DNA of 64,000 nucleotides from VRUE01 sp963717375 (lineage in GTDB: Bacteria; Actinomycetota; Thermoleophilia; Solirubrobacterales; 70-9). The DNA is taken from the NCBI GenBank assembly GCA_963717375.1, contig OY970329.1, positions 2,823,073-2,887,072 on the forward strand. Direction: 5' to 3'. The notes under the pieces were generated by a model. It searched no databases, was not told the origin of the DNA, and worked only from the letters and a program-made list of their open reading frames with translations. The position numbers were made by a program, and so were the translations under genes. This document shows positions 34,062 through 42,075 of this stretch, piece after piece. Position 1 is the first letter of the stretch, and every line of letters starts with the position of its first letter.

Positions 34062-35540
34062 GTGTCCCCGACCGACACATTGATTGCGCCTGCGCCAACC
34101 GGCACGCCCGTCGAGGGATCCAACGGGCTGCTGCTGGAAATCGACGGCAAAATCGTCCCCAACTACGCGGCGACGATGGTCTCCTTCGAGGAGGGCGACG
34201 TCGTCAAGGGCAAGGTCGTGCGGATCGACAAGGACGAGGTCCTGCTGGACATTGGCTACAAGTCCGAGGGCGTCATCCCCTCGCACGAGCTCTCGATCCG
34301 CAAGTCGGTTAACCCGGCCGACGAGGTCGAGCAGGGTGAAGAGGTCGATGCCCTCGTCCTGACCAAGGAAGACGCCGACGGCCGCCTCGTCCTCTCCAAG
34401 AAGCGCGCCCGCTTCGAGAAGGCGTGGCGCCGCATCGAGGCCGCCGCCGAGTCCGGCGAACCGGTCGAAGGCAACGTGATCGAGGTGGTCAAGGGCGGTC
34501 TCATCCTTGACCTCGGGGTGCGCGGCTTCCTGCCCGCCTCGCTGGTCGACATCCGCCGCGTCCACAACCTCGACGAGTTCATGGGCCAGACGCTTGAGTG
34601 CAAAGTGATCGAGCTCAACCGCAGCCGCAACAACGTCGTGCTCTCCCGCCGCGCGGTGCTGGAGGAAGAGCGCAAGGAGGTGCGCGAGCAGATCCTCGGC
34701 CGCCTCGAGCCCGGCCAGGTCGTCGAGGGCAAGATTTCCAACATCGTCGACTTCGGTGCTTTCGTCGATCTCGACGGCATCGACGGTCTGATCCACATCT
34801 CAGAGCTTTCCTGGAGCCACGTCAACCATCCCTCCGAGGTGGTGGCGATAGGAGACTCGGTGCGAATCAAGGTGCTCGACATCGACCGCGACCGCCAGCG
34901 CATCTCCCTGGGCCTCAAGCAGACCCAGGAGGACCCGTGGCAGCGGGTGATCAGCGCCCACCGCCCCGGCGACGTTCTCGGCGGCCAGGTGACCAAGGTC
35001 GTCGCCTTCGGCGCCTTTGTCGAGATCCTGCCCGGGGTCGAGGGCCTGGTCCACATCTCCGAGCTTGCCGACCACCATGTCGAGAGCCCGAGCGAGGTTG
35101 TCGAGCCCGGTGCTTCCCTCGACGTGAAGATTCTTGAGATCGACGAGGAGCGCAGGCGGCTTTCGCTGAGCATCAAGCAGGTCGAGGAGCAGCGGATGCC
35201 GATGGGCGACCTCGGCGCGCAGATTCAGGAAGCTTCCGAGGGTTCGGCCGAGGCACCGGAGGCTACGGCTGAGGGTTCAGAGGTCGAGGTCGCGGAGGAG
35301 TCGGCTGCCGAGGAGGCACCCGCTGAGGAGTCGGCTGTCGAGGAGCCCGCTGCCGAGGAGGTTGCGGCTCCTGAGGCCGAGGAGGCTCCGGCTGTCGAGG
35401 AGGCTCCAGTCGCTGAGGAGGCTCCAGAGGCTCAGGCTGAGGCCGCTGATGAGGCTCCGGCCGAGGTGGCTGAAGAGCCTGCTGTTGAGGAGCCCGCCCC
35501 CGAGGCCGAGGCTCCTGCTGAGGAACCCTCCGAGTCTTAA
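34062..35540 (+). CDS. rpsA: 30S ribosomal protein S1
   Basis: 492 residues with four S1 RNA-binding domains at ~40-108, 120-192, 207-278 and 292-364 (the last two show GKISNIVDFGAFVDL and GQVTKVVAFGAFVEI). Four domains and ~480-490 residues is the actinobacterial form. The C-terminal ~105 residues are an Ala/Glu/Pro repeat tail (EEAPAEE-type), highly acidic and presumably disordered. coaE follows 6 nt later, the usual actinobacterial rpsA-coaE order. Confidence 0.96.
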   Translation: MSPTDTLIAPAPTGTPVEGSNGLLLEIDGKIVPNYAATMVSFEEGDVVKGKVVRIDKDEVLLDIGYKSEGVIPSHELSIRKSVNPADEVEQGEEVDALVLTKEDADGRLVLSKKRARFEKAWRRIEAAAESGEPVEGNVIEVVKGGLILDLGVRGFLPASLVDIRRVHNLDEFMGQTLECKVIELNRSRNNVVLSRRAVLEEERKEVREQILGRLEPGQVVEGKISNIVDFGAFVDLDGIDGLIHISELSWSHVNHPSEVVAIGDSVRIKVLDIDRDRQRISLGLKQTQEDPWQRVISAHRPGDVLGGQVTKVVAFGAFVEILPGVEGLVHISELADHHVESPSEVVEPGASLDVKILEIDEERRRLSLSIKQVEEQRMPMGDLGAQIQEASEGSAEAPEATAEGSEVEVAEESAAEEAPAEESAVEEPAAEEVAAPEAEEAPAVEEAPVAEEAPEAQAEAADEAPAEVAEEPAVEEPAPEAEAPAEEPSES

Positions 35541-35546
35541 CTCGTT

Positions 35547-36125
35547 TTGCCGGTCACTATCGGTCTGACCGGTGGTATTGCGGCTGGCAAGTCAACCGCC
35601 CTTGCTGCTTTTGAGCGCTTGGGCGCCGCGACTATCTCTAGCGACGCTGTGGTCCATGAGCTGCTGGACTCGGAGCCGCTGCTTGGGCGGCTGACCGAGC
35701 GCTGGGGAGAGGACATCGCGCCCGAAGGTCGCGTGGACCGGAACAAGATCGGCGGGATTGTGTTTGCTGATCCTGATGAGCTTGGTTGGCTCGAGTCGCA
35801 GATCCATCCTCTGGTCGGGGAGCGGATCGGCGCCTGGCTTGGCTCCTTGCCCGCAGGCGCCGAGGTTGCCGTGGTCGAGGTGCCGTTGCTCTTCGAGGGC
35901 GAGATGGCTCCGGTGTTCGACACCACCGTCGCGGTGGTCACCGCCGATGACGTCCGTCGCGCCCGCGCTGAGGCGCGCGGACACACGCTGGTCGGCGAGC
36001 GCGAGGCGCGCCAGCTGTCCCAGGATGAGAAGGCCGAGCGGGCCGAGCACGTGATTTCGAACGACGGCAGCGTTGAGGAGCTGGAGCAGCGGCTGTCCGC
36101 CTTGGTCGCGAAGCTGAGGGGATGA
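35547..36125 (+). CDS. coaE: Dephospho-CoA kinase
   Basis: 192 residues. Final step of CoA synthesis. P-loop GLTGGIAAGKST at the N-terminus, DAVVHELLDSE, the CoA-domain VEVPLLFEGEM and R-rich RARAEARG lid. The TTG at 35547 is the only start that retains the P-loop. It overlaps the transglycosylase by 4 nt. With panC-panD-panB (54240-56493), four enzymes of the pantothenate/CoA route are in the window. Confidence 0.95.
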   Translation: MPVTIGLTGGIAAGKSTALAAFERLGAATISSDAVVHELLDSEPLLGRLTERWGEDIAPEGRVDRNKIGGIVFADPDELGWLESQIHPLVGERIGAWLGSLPAGAEVAVVEVPLLFEGEMAPVFDTTVAVVTADDVRRARAEARGHTLVGEREARQLSQDEKAERAEHVISNDGSVEELEQRLSALVAKLRG

Positions 36126-36721
36126 GCGCGGGGCGAAACCGCCTGATTAGGAAACGGAGAAGGCGGCGCCTCGCCGTTGGCGCGACGGTGGTCGTCGTCG
36201 GTATCGTCGCCGGCGTGGCTCTGGGATTGGTGGGGACGGTGGACCGGGCGATTCAGGAGCTCACCCTGCCCCTGCGCCATGAGGACGTGATCCGCCAGCA
36301 GTCGCGCGAAAAGGGGATCGATGCGGCGCTGATCGCCGCCGTGATCTACGCGGAGTCGAAGTTCAGCGACCGCACCTCGAGCGCCGGCGCTCGAGGCTTG
36401 ATGCAGATCACCCCCGAAACGGCGCAGGACGTCGAGCGCCACAGCGGCGGCACAACCTTCAAGCTTGGCGATCTGTCCAACCCTGAAATCAACATCCGCT
36501 ACGGGACCTACCGGCTGCGCGAACTGCTCGACCGCTACGACGACGACGTTGTAGCCGCGCTCGCCGCCTACAACGCCGGCCCAACCAACGTCGACAACTG
36601 GGGCGGCAGCGAGCTGACCGTGGAGGCGATTCCGTTTCCCGAAACCCGTGCCTACGTCGAAGAGGTGCTCGACAAGCAGCGCGCCTACCGCGACAAGTAC
36701 GGCAAGGAGCTGGGCTACTGA
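36122..36721 (+). CDS. Lytic transglycosylase (SLT domain)
   Basis: 199 residues with a basic N-terminus and one TM/signal anchor (LAVGATVVVVGIVAGVALGLV). The SLT domain shows the catalytic Glu in AVIYAESKF, then SSAGARGLMQITPETA, NIRYGTYRLRELL and ALAAYNAGPTNVDNWGG. It cleaves the MurNAc-GlcNAc bond in peptidoglycan. It sits directly behind coaE and before an MFS gene. Confidence 0.93.
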   Translation: MSAGRNRLIRKRRRRRLAVGATVVVVGIVAGVALGLVGTVDRAIQELTLPLRHEDVIRQQSREKGIDAALIAAVIYAESKFSDRTSSAGARGLMQITPETAQDVERHSGGTTFKLGDLSNPEINIRYGTYRLRELLDRYDDDVVAALAAYNAGPTNVDNWGGSELTVEAIPFPETRAYVEEVLDKQRAYRDKYGKELGY

Positions 36722-36753
36722 ATCCTGAGGCCCCCCGACCGCGCGTCGCCGCG

Positions 36754-38091
36754 TTGGCCCTGGCAGTAGGCCTGGTGCTGGCCGATTCCTCGATCGTCGT
36801 CCTGGCGCTGCCGGAGATCTACCGCGAACTGGACACCAGCGTCGCCGGGGTCAGCTGGGTGCTGGTCTCCTTCAACCTCGTGATGGCGCTGGCGGCTGTT
36901 CCCGCGGCCCACCTTGCCCGGCGGGTCGGACCGGGACGGGCGGCCGCGGTGGGCCTCGCGGTCTTCGCCGGCGCCGGTCTGGCCTGCGCTGCCTCGGAGA
37001 CGCTCTCGACACTTATCGCGGCGCGCTCGATTCAGGCGCTCGGCGGTGCCCTCGCGGTGACCGCCGTGCTGGAGTTGCTGCCCGCCACGGTTGGGTCCGA
37101 GCGGCGCGCGGCGACGCTTTGGGCGACCGCCGGTGCGACCGGCGCGGCGCTGGGTCCGGCGGTAGGCGGCCTGCTCACCCAGCTGGTCTCCTGGCAGTCG
37201 ATCTTCCTGATCCAGGTGCCGCTTGCCCTCGCCGCGGCGGTCCCGATCCTCGCCGTCGCCAAGCACGAGGCCGCCACCCGCGTGCTCTCTACCGAGTTGC
37301 GGCGCACCGGCCGCCCGCACCTGCTTGCGAATCTGGCCCTGGCGCTGGTCTCGGCGGCGATTGCCGGCGCCCTCTTCCTGCTCGTCCTGCTCTTGATCGA
37401 GGGCTGGCGGCTGAGCCCGATCGGCGCCGCGATCGTGGTCAGCGTGATGCCGCTCGCAGCTTTGCTCGGCAGCCGGCTCGATCGCATGGTGCCGAGCGCG
37501 CGGGCGCGCGCCGCGGCGGGCGCGATCCTCGTTTCCGGCGGCCTCGGCGGTCTGGCGCTGCTGCCGAAGGCCGAGGTGGCGCTGACCGTGCCGCCGCAGA
37601 TCATGGTCGGCATCGGGCTCGCCCTGGTGCTCTCAGCGCTGACCGAGACGGCGCTGTCCGGTCGCGCCCCGCAGGCGATCCACGGCGGTTGGACGATTTC
37701 CGCCCGCCACGCCGGCGTGGTGATCGGGATTCTCGCCGTAACGCCGCTCTTCACCCACGACATTGCCCAGCAACGCAACGACGCGATCAACGCCGGCACG
37801 GCGGTGATCCTGGATTCGCCCGTCTCGCCGCTGGTGAAGATCGGCCTTGCCGGACGGATCGCGTCGCACCTGGAAGAAGAGAAGGGCAAGGTGCCGACGA
37901 TCCGCTCCGCCTTCGAACCGCTTCCCAGCGACCCGGTTGAACGCGACGAAATCGTGCAGCTGCGGGAAGAACTGCAGGATCAGCTCAACCGCGGCGCCAC
38001 TCATGCCTTTAGCCCCTCGTTCGGCCTCGCCGCCCTGATCGGCCTGCTGTCGCTGATCCCGATCGGCTTGGCACGGAGGGTGGACCTGTGA
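36754..38091 (+). CDS. MFS transporter (EmrB/QacA-like)
   Basis: 445 residues from TTG 36754, about 12-13 hydrophobic helices. LPEIYRELDTSVAGVSWVLVSFNLVMALA and the motif C-like GATGAALGPAVGGLL suggest a drug:H+ antiporter-2 type carrier. The C-terminal loop (~350-415) is long and soluble (SHLEEEKGKVPTIRSAF), unusual for this family. The frame is open upstream to the transglycosylase stop, so a CTG at 36718 could be the real start. It overlaps the next gene by 4 nt. Confidence 0.78.
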   Translation: MALAVGLVLADSSIVVLALPEIYRELDTSVAGVSWVLVSFNLVMALAAVPAAHLARRVGPGRAAAVGLAVFAGAGLACAASETLSTLIAARSIQALGGALAVTAVLELLPATVGSERRAATLWATAGATGAALGPAVGGLLTQLVSWQSIFLIQVPLALAAAVPILAVAKHEAATRVLSTELRRTGRPHLLANLALALVSAAIAGALFLLVLLLIEGWRLSPIGAAIVVSVMPLAALLGSRLDRMVPSARARAAAGAILVSGGLGGLALLPKAEVALTVPPQIMVGIGLALVLSALTETALSGRAPQAIHGGWTISARHAGVVIGILAVTPLFTHDIAQQRNDAINAGTAVILDSPVSPLVKIGLAGRIASHLEEEKGKVPTIRSAFEPLPSDPVERDEIVQLREELQDQLNRGATHAFSPSFGLAALIGLLSLIPIGLARRVDL

Positions 38092-38612
38092 GCGGCGAGC
38101 TGAGGGGGCGGCTGTTGGTGGCGGGGGCGATCGTTGCCGCGGTTGCCTTGACCGGGATCTATCTCGCGGCTGGGGGCTCCTCTTATGCACCGGCGAAGAC
38201 GCAGGACCCCTGCAAGCACCGTCCCTGGCGCAGCCCGGAAGGGCTCGACCAGATCGCCGAGCAGTTCTCGCTCTCGGCGCTTGACGGCGCCGCCTGTCAG
38301 CTTGGGGTGAGCAGGGAGACCCTGGCCCAGGCGCTGGCGACGCCGGAGGCGCGCGAACGCTTCACCAAGCGTTACGGAATTGACGATGCCGAGCTCGCCA
38401 AGGCGATTCGCGCCGGCCTCCTGCGGGCGATCGACGATGCCGAAGAAGCCGGCGCCCTGAGCCCGATCCTCGCCGCGCCACTGCGCGAAACGGTGAAGAG
38501 CATCCCACTTGATCAAGCGATCGAACTGGTCCAGAACGCGCGCTCCCTGCTCGACAGCGCCGAAAGCTTCCTGGGTCCCGCCCAAGGCTTTTTGGAACAG
38601 TTCCTGCCCTAA
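38088..38612 (+). CDS. Membrane-anchored protein of unknown function, coupled to MFS gene
   Basis: 174 residues, GTG start overlapping the MFS stop. One N-terminal TM segment (LLVAGAIVAAVALTGIYLAAGG), then an external, mostly helical domain with two cysteines (DPCKHRPW and GAACQLGV) that could form a disulfide. No family recognised. Coupling to the transporter suggests an accessory role. Glu codons are mostly GAA. Confidence 0.7.
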   Translation: MSGELRGRLLVAGAIVAAVALTGIYLAAGGSSYAPAKTQDPCKHRPWRSPEGLDQIAEQFSLSALDGAACQLGVSRETLAQALATPEARERFTKRYGIDDAELAKAIRAGLLRAIDDAEEAGALSPILAAPLRETVKSIPLDQAIELVQNARSLLDSAESFLGPAQGFLEQFLP

Positions 38613-38646
38613 GGACCCATCCCGGTAGGGGTGGATCTGCGGCCGC

Positions 38647-38895
38647 TTACTTTTTAATCTGGAACTTGCCCTTATCCGGCAACCAGCGGACGCCCTCGCA
38701 GAGCTGTTCCGGCGTTGTATCGAGTGAGCCGGCCAGCTTCATGATCGTGCCGAGCCTCGGCTCGCGGCCGCCGCGCTCGAGCAGCGAGATCTCGGTGCGG
38801 TGCAGATCGCAGCGAAAACCCAGCTCCTCCTGCGAGATGCCCTTCTTTTTGCGCGCTTTGCGCAGATTGATTGCAAATCGCTCGCGTGGTTTCAT
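38647..38895 (-). CDS. XRE-family transcriptional regulator
   Basis: 82 residues, a single helix-turn-helix domain: RFAINLRKARKKKGISQEELGF, then TEISLLERGGREPRLGTIMKLAGSL. The C-terminus is short and basic, with no sensor domain. An inverted repeat lies 12 nt upstream of its ATG and is a likely autoregulatory operator. The targets are unknown. Confidence 0.85.
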   Translation of the reverse strand: MKPRERFAINLRKARKKKGISQEELGFRCDLHRTEISLLERGGREPRLGTIMKLAGSLDTTPEQLCEGVRWLPDKGKFQIKK

Positions 38896-38906
38896 TCCGG
38901 CAATTC

Positions 38907-38924
38907 TCTGTCTGCGAAGACAGA
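38907..38924. promoter_or_regulatory. Inverted repeat upstream of XRE gene
   Basis: TCTGTCT-GCGA-AGACAGA, 7-bp arms with a 4-nt spacer, placed where the promoter of the minus-strand XRE gene should be. ACAGAC recurs about 20 nt away. An autoregulatory operator is likely. Confidence 0.5.
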
Positions 38925-38975
38925 AGCGCTACAGCCAAAACGCCTACAGACAAAACCGCACGTTTATCCTACGTC

Positions 38976-39350
38976 TTAGGAGCGAGTTGCGCGCCAAACC
39001 CACAGCATCGCCAGCGGCTGCAGCGGCAATCGCGCCCACAGCGCCCAGCGGGGTATCCGCTTCGGGTCCCACCCTTTGACCTGCTCAGGATTGACCGCCA
39101 TGTGGACGTTGGCGGGGAAGACGGCGAGCAGCAGGGCGAGCAGCCACCAGCGACTGAAGCGCCGGGTCGCGGGCGACAGCACGGCGGCGCCGCCGACTAT
39201 CTCGGCAATTCCGCTGACAACCACCGCCTCGCGGTGGCGGGGCAGCGAGGGCGGCATGATCGATTCGTAGCTGCGCGGGATGACGAAGTGCATCGTCCCG
39301 GCAAAGGCGAAGAATCCAGCGAGGGCCTTTTGTGAGCGTGAGCGCGTCAT
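38976..39350 (-). CDS. DoxX-like membrane protein
   Basis: About 124 residues from ATG 39350 (ATG 39371 also possible). Four hydrophobic segments (ALAGFFAFAGTMHFVI, VVVSGIAEIVGGAAVL, WWLLALLLAVFPANVHMAV, LPLQPLAMLWVW) and the MHFVIPRSYESIMPP motif match small DoxX-like integral membrane proteins. Function unknown. Divergent from wecB. Confidence 0.75.
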   Translation of the reverse strand: MTRSRSQKALAGFFAFAGTMHFVIPRSYESIMPPSLPRHREAVVVSGIAEIVGGAAVLSPATRRFSRWWLLALLLAVFPANVHMAVNPEQVKGWDPKRIPRWALWARLPLQPLAMLWVWRATRS

Positions 39351-39414
39351 CGCGCGCAAGTCTTCCAGCATTCGCGGCTCAAGGCCGCGCCGGCGGCCAC
39401 CGATAGGGGTAGGG

Positions 39415-40752
39415 ATGCTGAAACCAAGCTCCAAACTGGCCGTCCCGATCGTCGTCGGCACCCGGCCCGAGGCGATCAAGCTGGTGCCGATCATCCTCGC
39501 CCTGCGCGAGAGCGAGCACTACGAGCCGATCGTCGTCTCGACCGGCCAGCACAACCGCATGGTCGACTACATATTCGAGCTGGCCGGGATCAAGTCGGAT
39601 GTGGTGCTCTGGGCCGGCTCGCGGCGCGCCAACCTCAACGAGCGCGTCTCCTCGGTGATGCGCCGCTTCGAAGACTTCTGCGTCGATCGCTTCGAGATGG
39701 AGCCCGACGCGGTGCCGACGGTCGAAGACACGCTGCAGGGCAGGCGTCCCGCCACAGTGCTGGTCCACGGCGACACCAGCTCGGCGATGGCCGCCGCTCT
39801 GGCTTCGTTTCACCTGCGCATCCCGGTGATGCACGTTGAGGCCGGCCTGCGTGCCGGCAGCGGCAATCTGACCCCCTTCCCGGAGGAGCTCAACCGGCGA
39901 GTGATCTCGACCATCGCCAGCCTCCACTTCGCTCCCACCTTCGCCAACCTGCAGAACCTGGCGCGGGAGAACGTGCCGGTCTCGCAGGTGTTCGTCACCG
40001 GCAACAGCGGCATCGACGCGCTCCAGTGGGCCTCGACGATGGACGTCGACTTCGCCGACCCCAAGCTGCAGGAGATCTACGAGAGCGATGCTCGGGTGGT
40101 CGTCATCACCGCCCACCGGCGCGAGAACTGGGGCGACGGTCTGCGCGGGATCGCCGCCGGCGTGGCGCGCCTCGCCGCCGAGCATCCCGACGTGCGCTTC
40201 ATCTTGCCCGTGCACCCCAACCCGCGGGTGCGCGAGGTGCTGGTCGAGTGCCTCGACGGCCTCGACAACGTCCTGCTCGGTGAGCCGCTCGGCTACGCCA
40301 CCTTCTCGCGCCTGCTCAGGCGCTGCCACCTGGTGATCACCGACTCGGGTGGCGTCCAGGAAGAGGCGCCATCGCTGGGCAAGCCGGTGCTCGTCGCCCG
40401 CGAGACGACCGAGCGAACGGAGGGGCTGGAAGCCGGCACGCTCCGCCTCGTCGGCACCGACCCGGAGCGGATTTTTAACGAGGGCAACAGGCTGCTGGGC
40501 GACCCGATCGCCTACCGCGAGATGGCCGAGGCAGAAAATCCTTATGGCGACGGTCAGGCGGCTGAGCGAATCGTCGCTGCGCTCGAACACCTCCTTCTCG
40601 GTGGCGAATCGCCGAGCCCGTTCGGCTCCGGCTACACCCGCTCGGCGGTCGCCCAGGCGGCCGGCTTCGAGCCCACGGACTTGCCGCAGTTCGATTCCCT
40701 GGGCGGGGTGGCAGAGGCGCTGGCCGAGGCCGAAGCGCTCGTCCGGGAGTAG
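39415..40752 (+). CDS. wecB: UDP-N-acetylglucosamine 2-epimerase (non-hydrolysing)
   Basis: 445 residues from ATG 39415. Produces UDP-ManNAc for surface polysaccharides. GTRPEAIKLVPI start, VHGDTSSAMAAALASF, HVEAGLRAGSGNLTPFPEELNR active-site loop, AHRRENWG and TDSGGVQEEAPSLGKPVL UDP-binding region. About 70 residues longer than E. coli WecB, with an extra insertion near 75-105 and a C-terminal tail. A glycosyltransferase gene follows after 3 nt. Confidence 0.93.
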   Translation: MLKPSSKLAVPIVVGTRPEAIKLVPIILALRESEHYEPIVVSTGQHNRMVDYIFELAGIKSDVVLWAGSRRANLNERVSSVMRRFEDFCVDRFEMEPDAVPTVEDTLQGRRPATVLVHGDTSSAMAAALASFHLRIPVMHVEAGLRAGSGNLTPFPEELNRRVISTIASLHFAPTFANLQNLARENVPVSQVFVTGNSGIDALQWASTMDVDFADPKLQEIYESDARVVVITAHRRENWGDGLRGIAAGVARLAAEHPDVRFILPVHPNPRVREVLVECLDGLDNVLLGEPLGYATFSRLLRRCHLVITDSGGVQEEAPSLGKPVLVARETTERTEGLEAGTLRLVGTDPERIFNEGNRLLGDPIAYREMAEAENPYGDGQAAERIVAALEHLLLGGESPSPFGSGYTRSAVAQAAGFEPTDLPQFDSLGGVAEALAEAEALVRE

Positions 40753-40755
40753 GCG

Positions 40756-42075
40756 ATGGCCGCGGTGATCCTCCCCTTCGAGGGGCTCTCGGCGGGCTGG
40801 CAGGCGCTCTTTTTCGTCTGCCTTGCCGTCGTCCTCGGCATGTTCGTCTGGTCGGCGGTGCTCTTCGTGCGTGCCCTCAGCGCGGCACGCTTGGCGCCAC
40901 CGGCGCCCGCCGACGGTGCCGAGGCGTTCACCTGGGTCTTCCTCGTGCCGGCCCTCAACGAGGAGGTGACGATCCGCGACAGCGTCGAGCGCCTGCTCGC
41001 GCTTGACCTTTCTCGCCGTCGCGTGATCGTGATCGACGACGCCTCCGAAGATCGCACCGCCGAGGTCCTGGCGACGATCTCGCACCCCGATCTCACCGTC
41101 CTTTCGCGCACGCTGCCGAACGCCCGCCAGGGCAAGGCCGCCGCGCTCGACTACGCCTACCGGTCCTTGGCTGAGCGCGGCGATCGCGAGCGCACGATCG
41201 TCGCCATCGTCGACGCCGACGGCAGGCTCGACGCCGACGCCCCGCGCTTCGCCGCCGCCCAGTTCGAGTCCGACCCCGCAGTCGGCGGCGTGCAGTCGCT
41301 GGTGCGGATCTACAACCGCCGCCATTTCCTCACCTGGCTGCAGGACCTCGAGTTCTCGGTCTACGGCTACCTCTTCCAGGCGGGCCGCGACGACTGGGGC
41401 ACGGCGGGCATGGGCGGCAACGGCCAGTTCAACCGGCTCAGCGCCCTCGATGACGTCGCTGACGACACGGGGCCGTGGCGGGACCGCCTCACCGAGGATC
41501 AGGACCTCGGCCTGCGCCTGATCGCGCGCGGCTGGAAGGGACGCCAGGAGCTCCGCGCCACCGTCGATCAGCAGGGGCTTTCGAAGCCGCGGAGACTGCT
41601 CAGCCAGCGAACCCGCTGGTCGCAGGGCAACCTGCAGGCGATGGACCTGCGCGGCGAGGTGGGGCGGGCGCCCTTCCCGCGAGGCGCCCGCTTCGAGCTG
41701 CTGATCTACCTGCTGATGCCGTTCTGGCAGGGGATCATCGGCATTGGCCTGGTCGCGGCCCTGTTCCTTGCCCTCAGCGGCGAGGCGCCCTTCTGGGGCG
41801 CGGGCCCGACCTGGCAGCTGGGCTTCTTCTACCTGCTCGCCTTCGGCGGCACGATCCTCGGCTGCGTGGCCGCCCGCGCCTCGCGTGGCCCGCTCGGCTG
41901 GTTGCAGGGCCTGCTGGTCGCCCAGGTCTACGCGCCCTACACCTGGTTCCTCTGGCCGGTCCTGATTCGCTCGGCCTGGCGGCAGTTGCGGGCGCAGGAC
42001 GACTGGTCGAAGACGGAGCGTGAACCCCTGGGTGCCGGCGAGGAGCCGCCCCACGGCCACGCTATCGTCACCTGA
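40756..42075 (+). CDS. Processive GT2 membrane glycosyltransferase
   Basis: 439 residues. One N-terminal TM helix, a GT-A domain with FLVPALNEEVTIRDSV, VIDDASEDRTAEVL, the DxD region VDADGRLDAD, TEDQDLGLRL and the QxxRW motif QRTRWSQGN. Three or four C-terminal TM helices follow. The Q-x-x-R-W set marks processive polysaccharide synthases. Together with wecB next to it, synthesis of an amino-sugar exopolymer is the simplest reading. Its stop abuts the uvrB start. Confidence 0.88.
   Translation: MAAVILPFEGLSAGWQALFFVCLAVVLGMFVWSAVLFVRALSAARLAPPAPADGAEAFTWVFLVPALNEEVTIRDSVERLLALDLSRRRVIVIDDASEDRTAEVLATISHPDLTVLSRTLPNARQGKAAALDYAYRSLAERGDRERTIVAIVDADGRLDADAPRFAAAQFESDPAVGGVQSLVRIYNRRHFLTWLQDLEFSVYGYLFQAGRDDWGTAGMGGNGQFNRLSALDDVADDTGPWRDRLTEDQDLGLRLIARGWKGRQELRATVDQQGLSKPRRLLSQRTRWSQGNLQAMDLRGEVGRAPFPRGARFELLIYLLMPFWQGIIGIGLVAALFLALSGEAPFWGAGPTWQLGFFYLLAFGGTILGCVAARASRGPLGWLQGLLVAQVYAPYTWFLWPVLIRSAWRQLRAQDDWSKTEREPLGAGEEPPHGHAIVT

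Noticed and set aside
39280..39414. N-terminal extension of wecB from an upstream in-frame start
   Set aside because: It overlaps the divergent DoxX-like gene and lacks homology. ATG 39415 precedes the conserved GTRPEAIK with a short lead.
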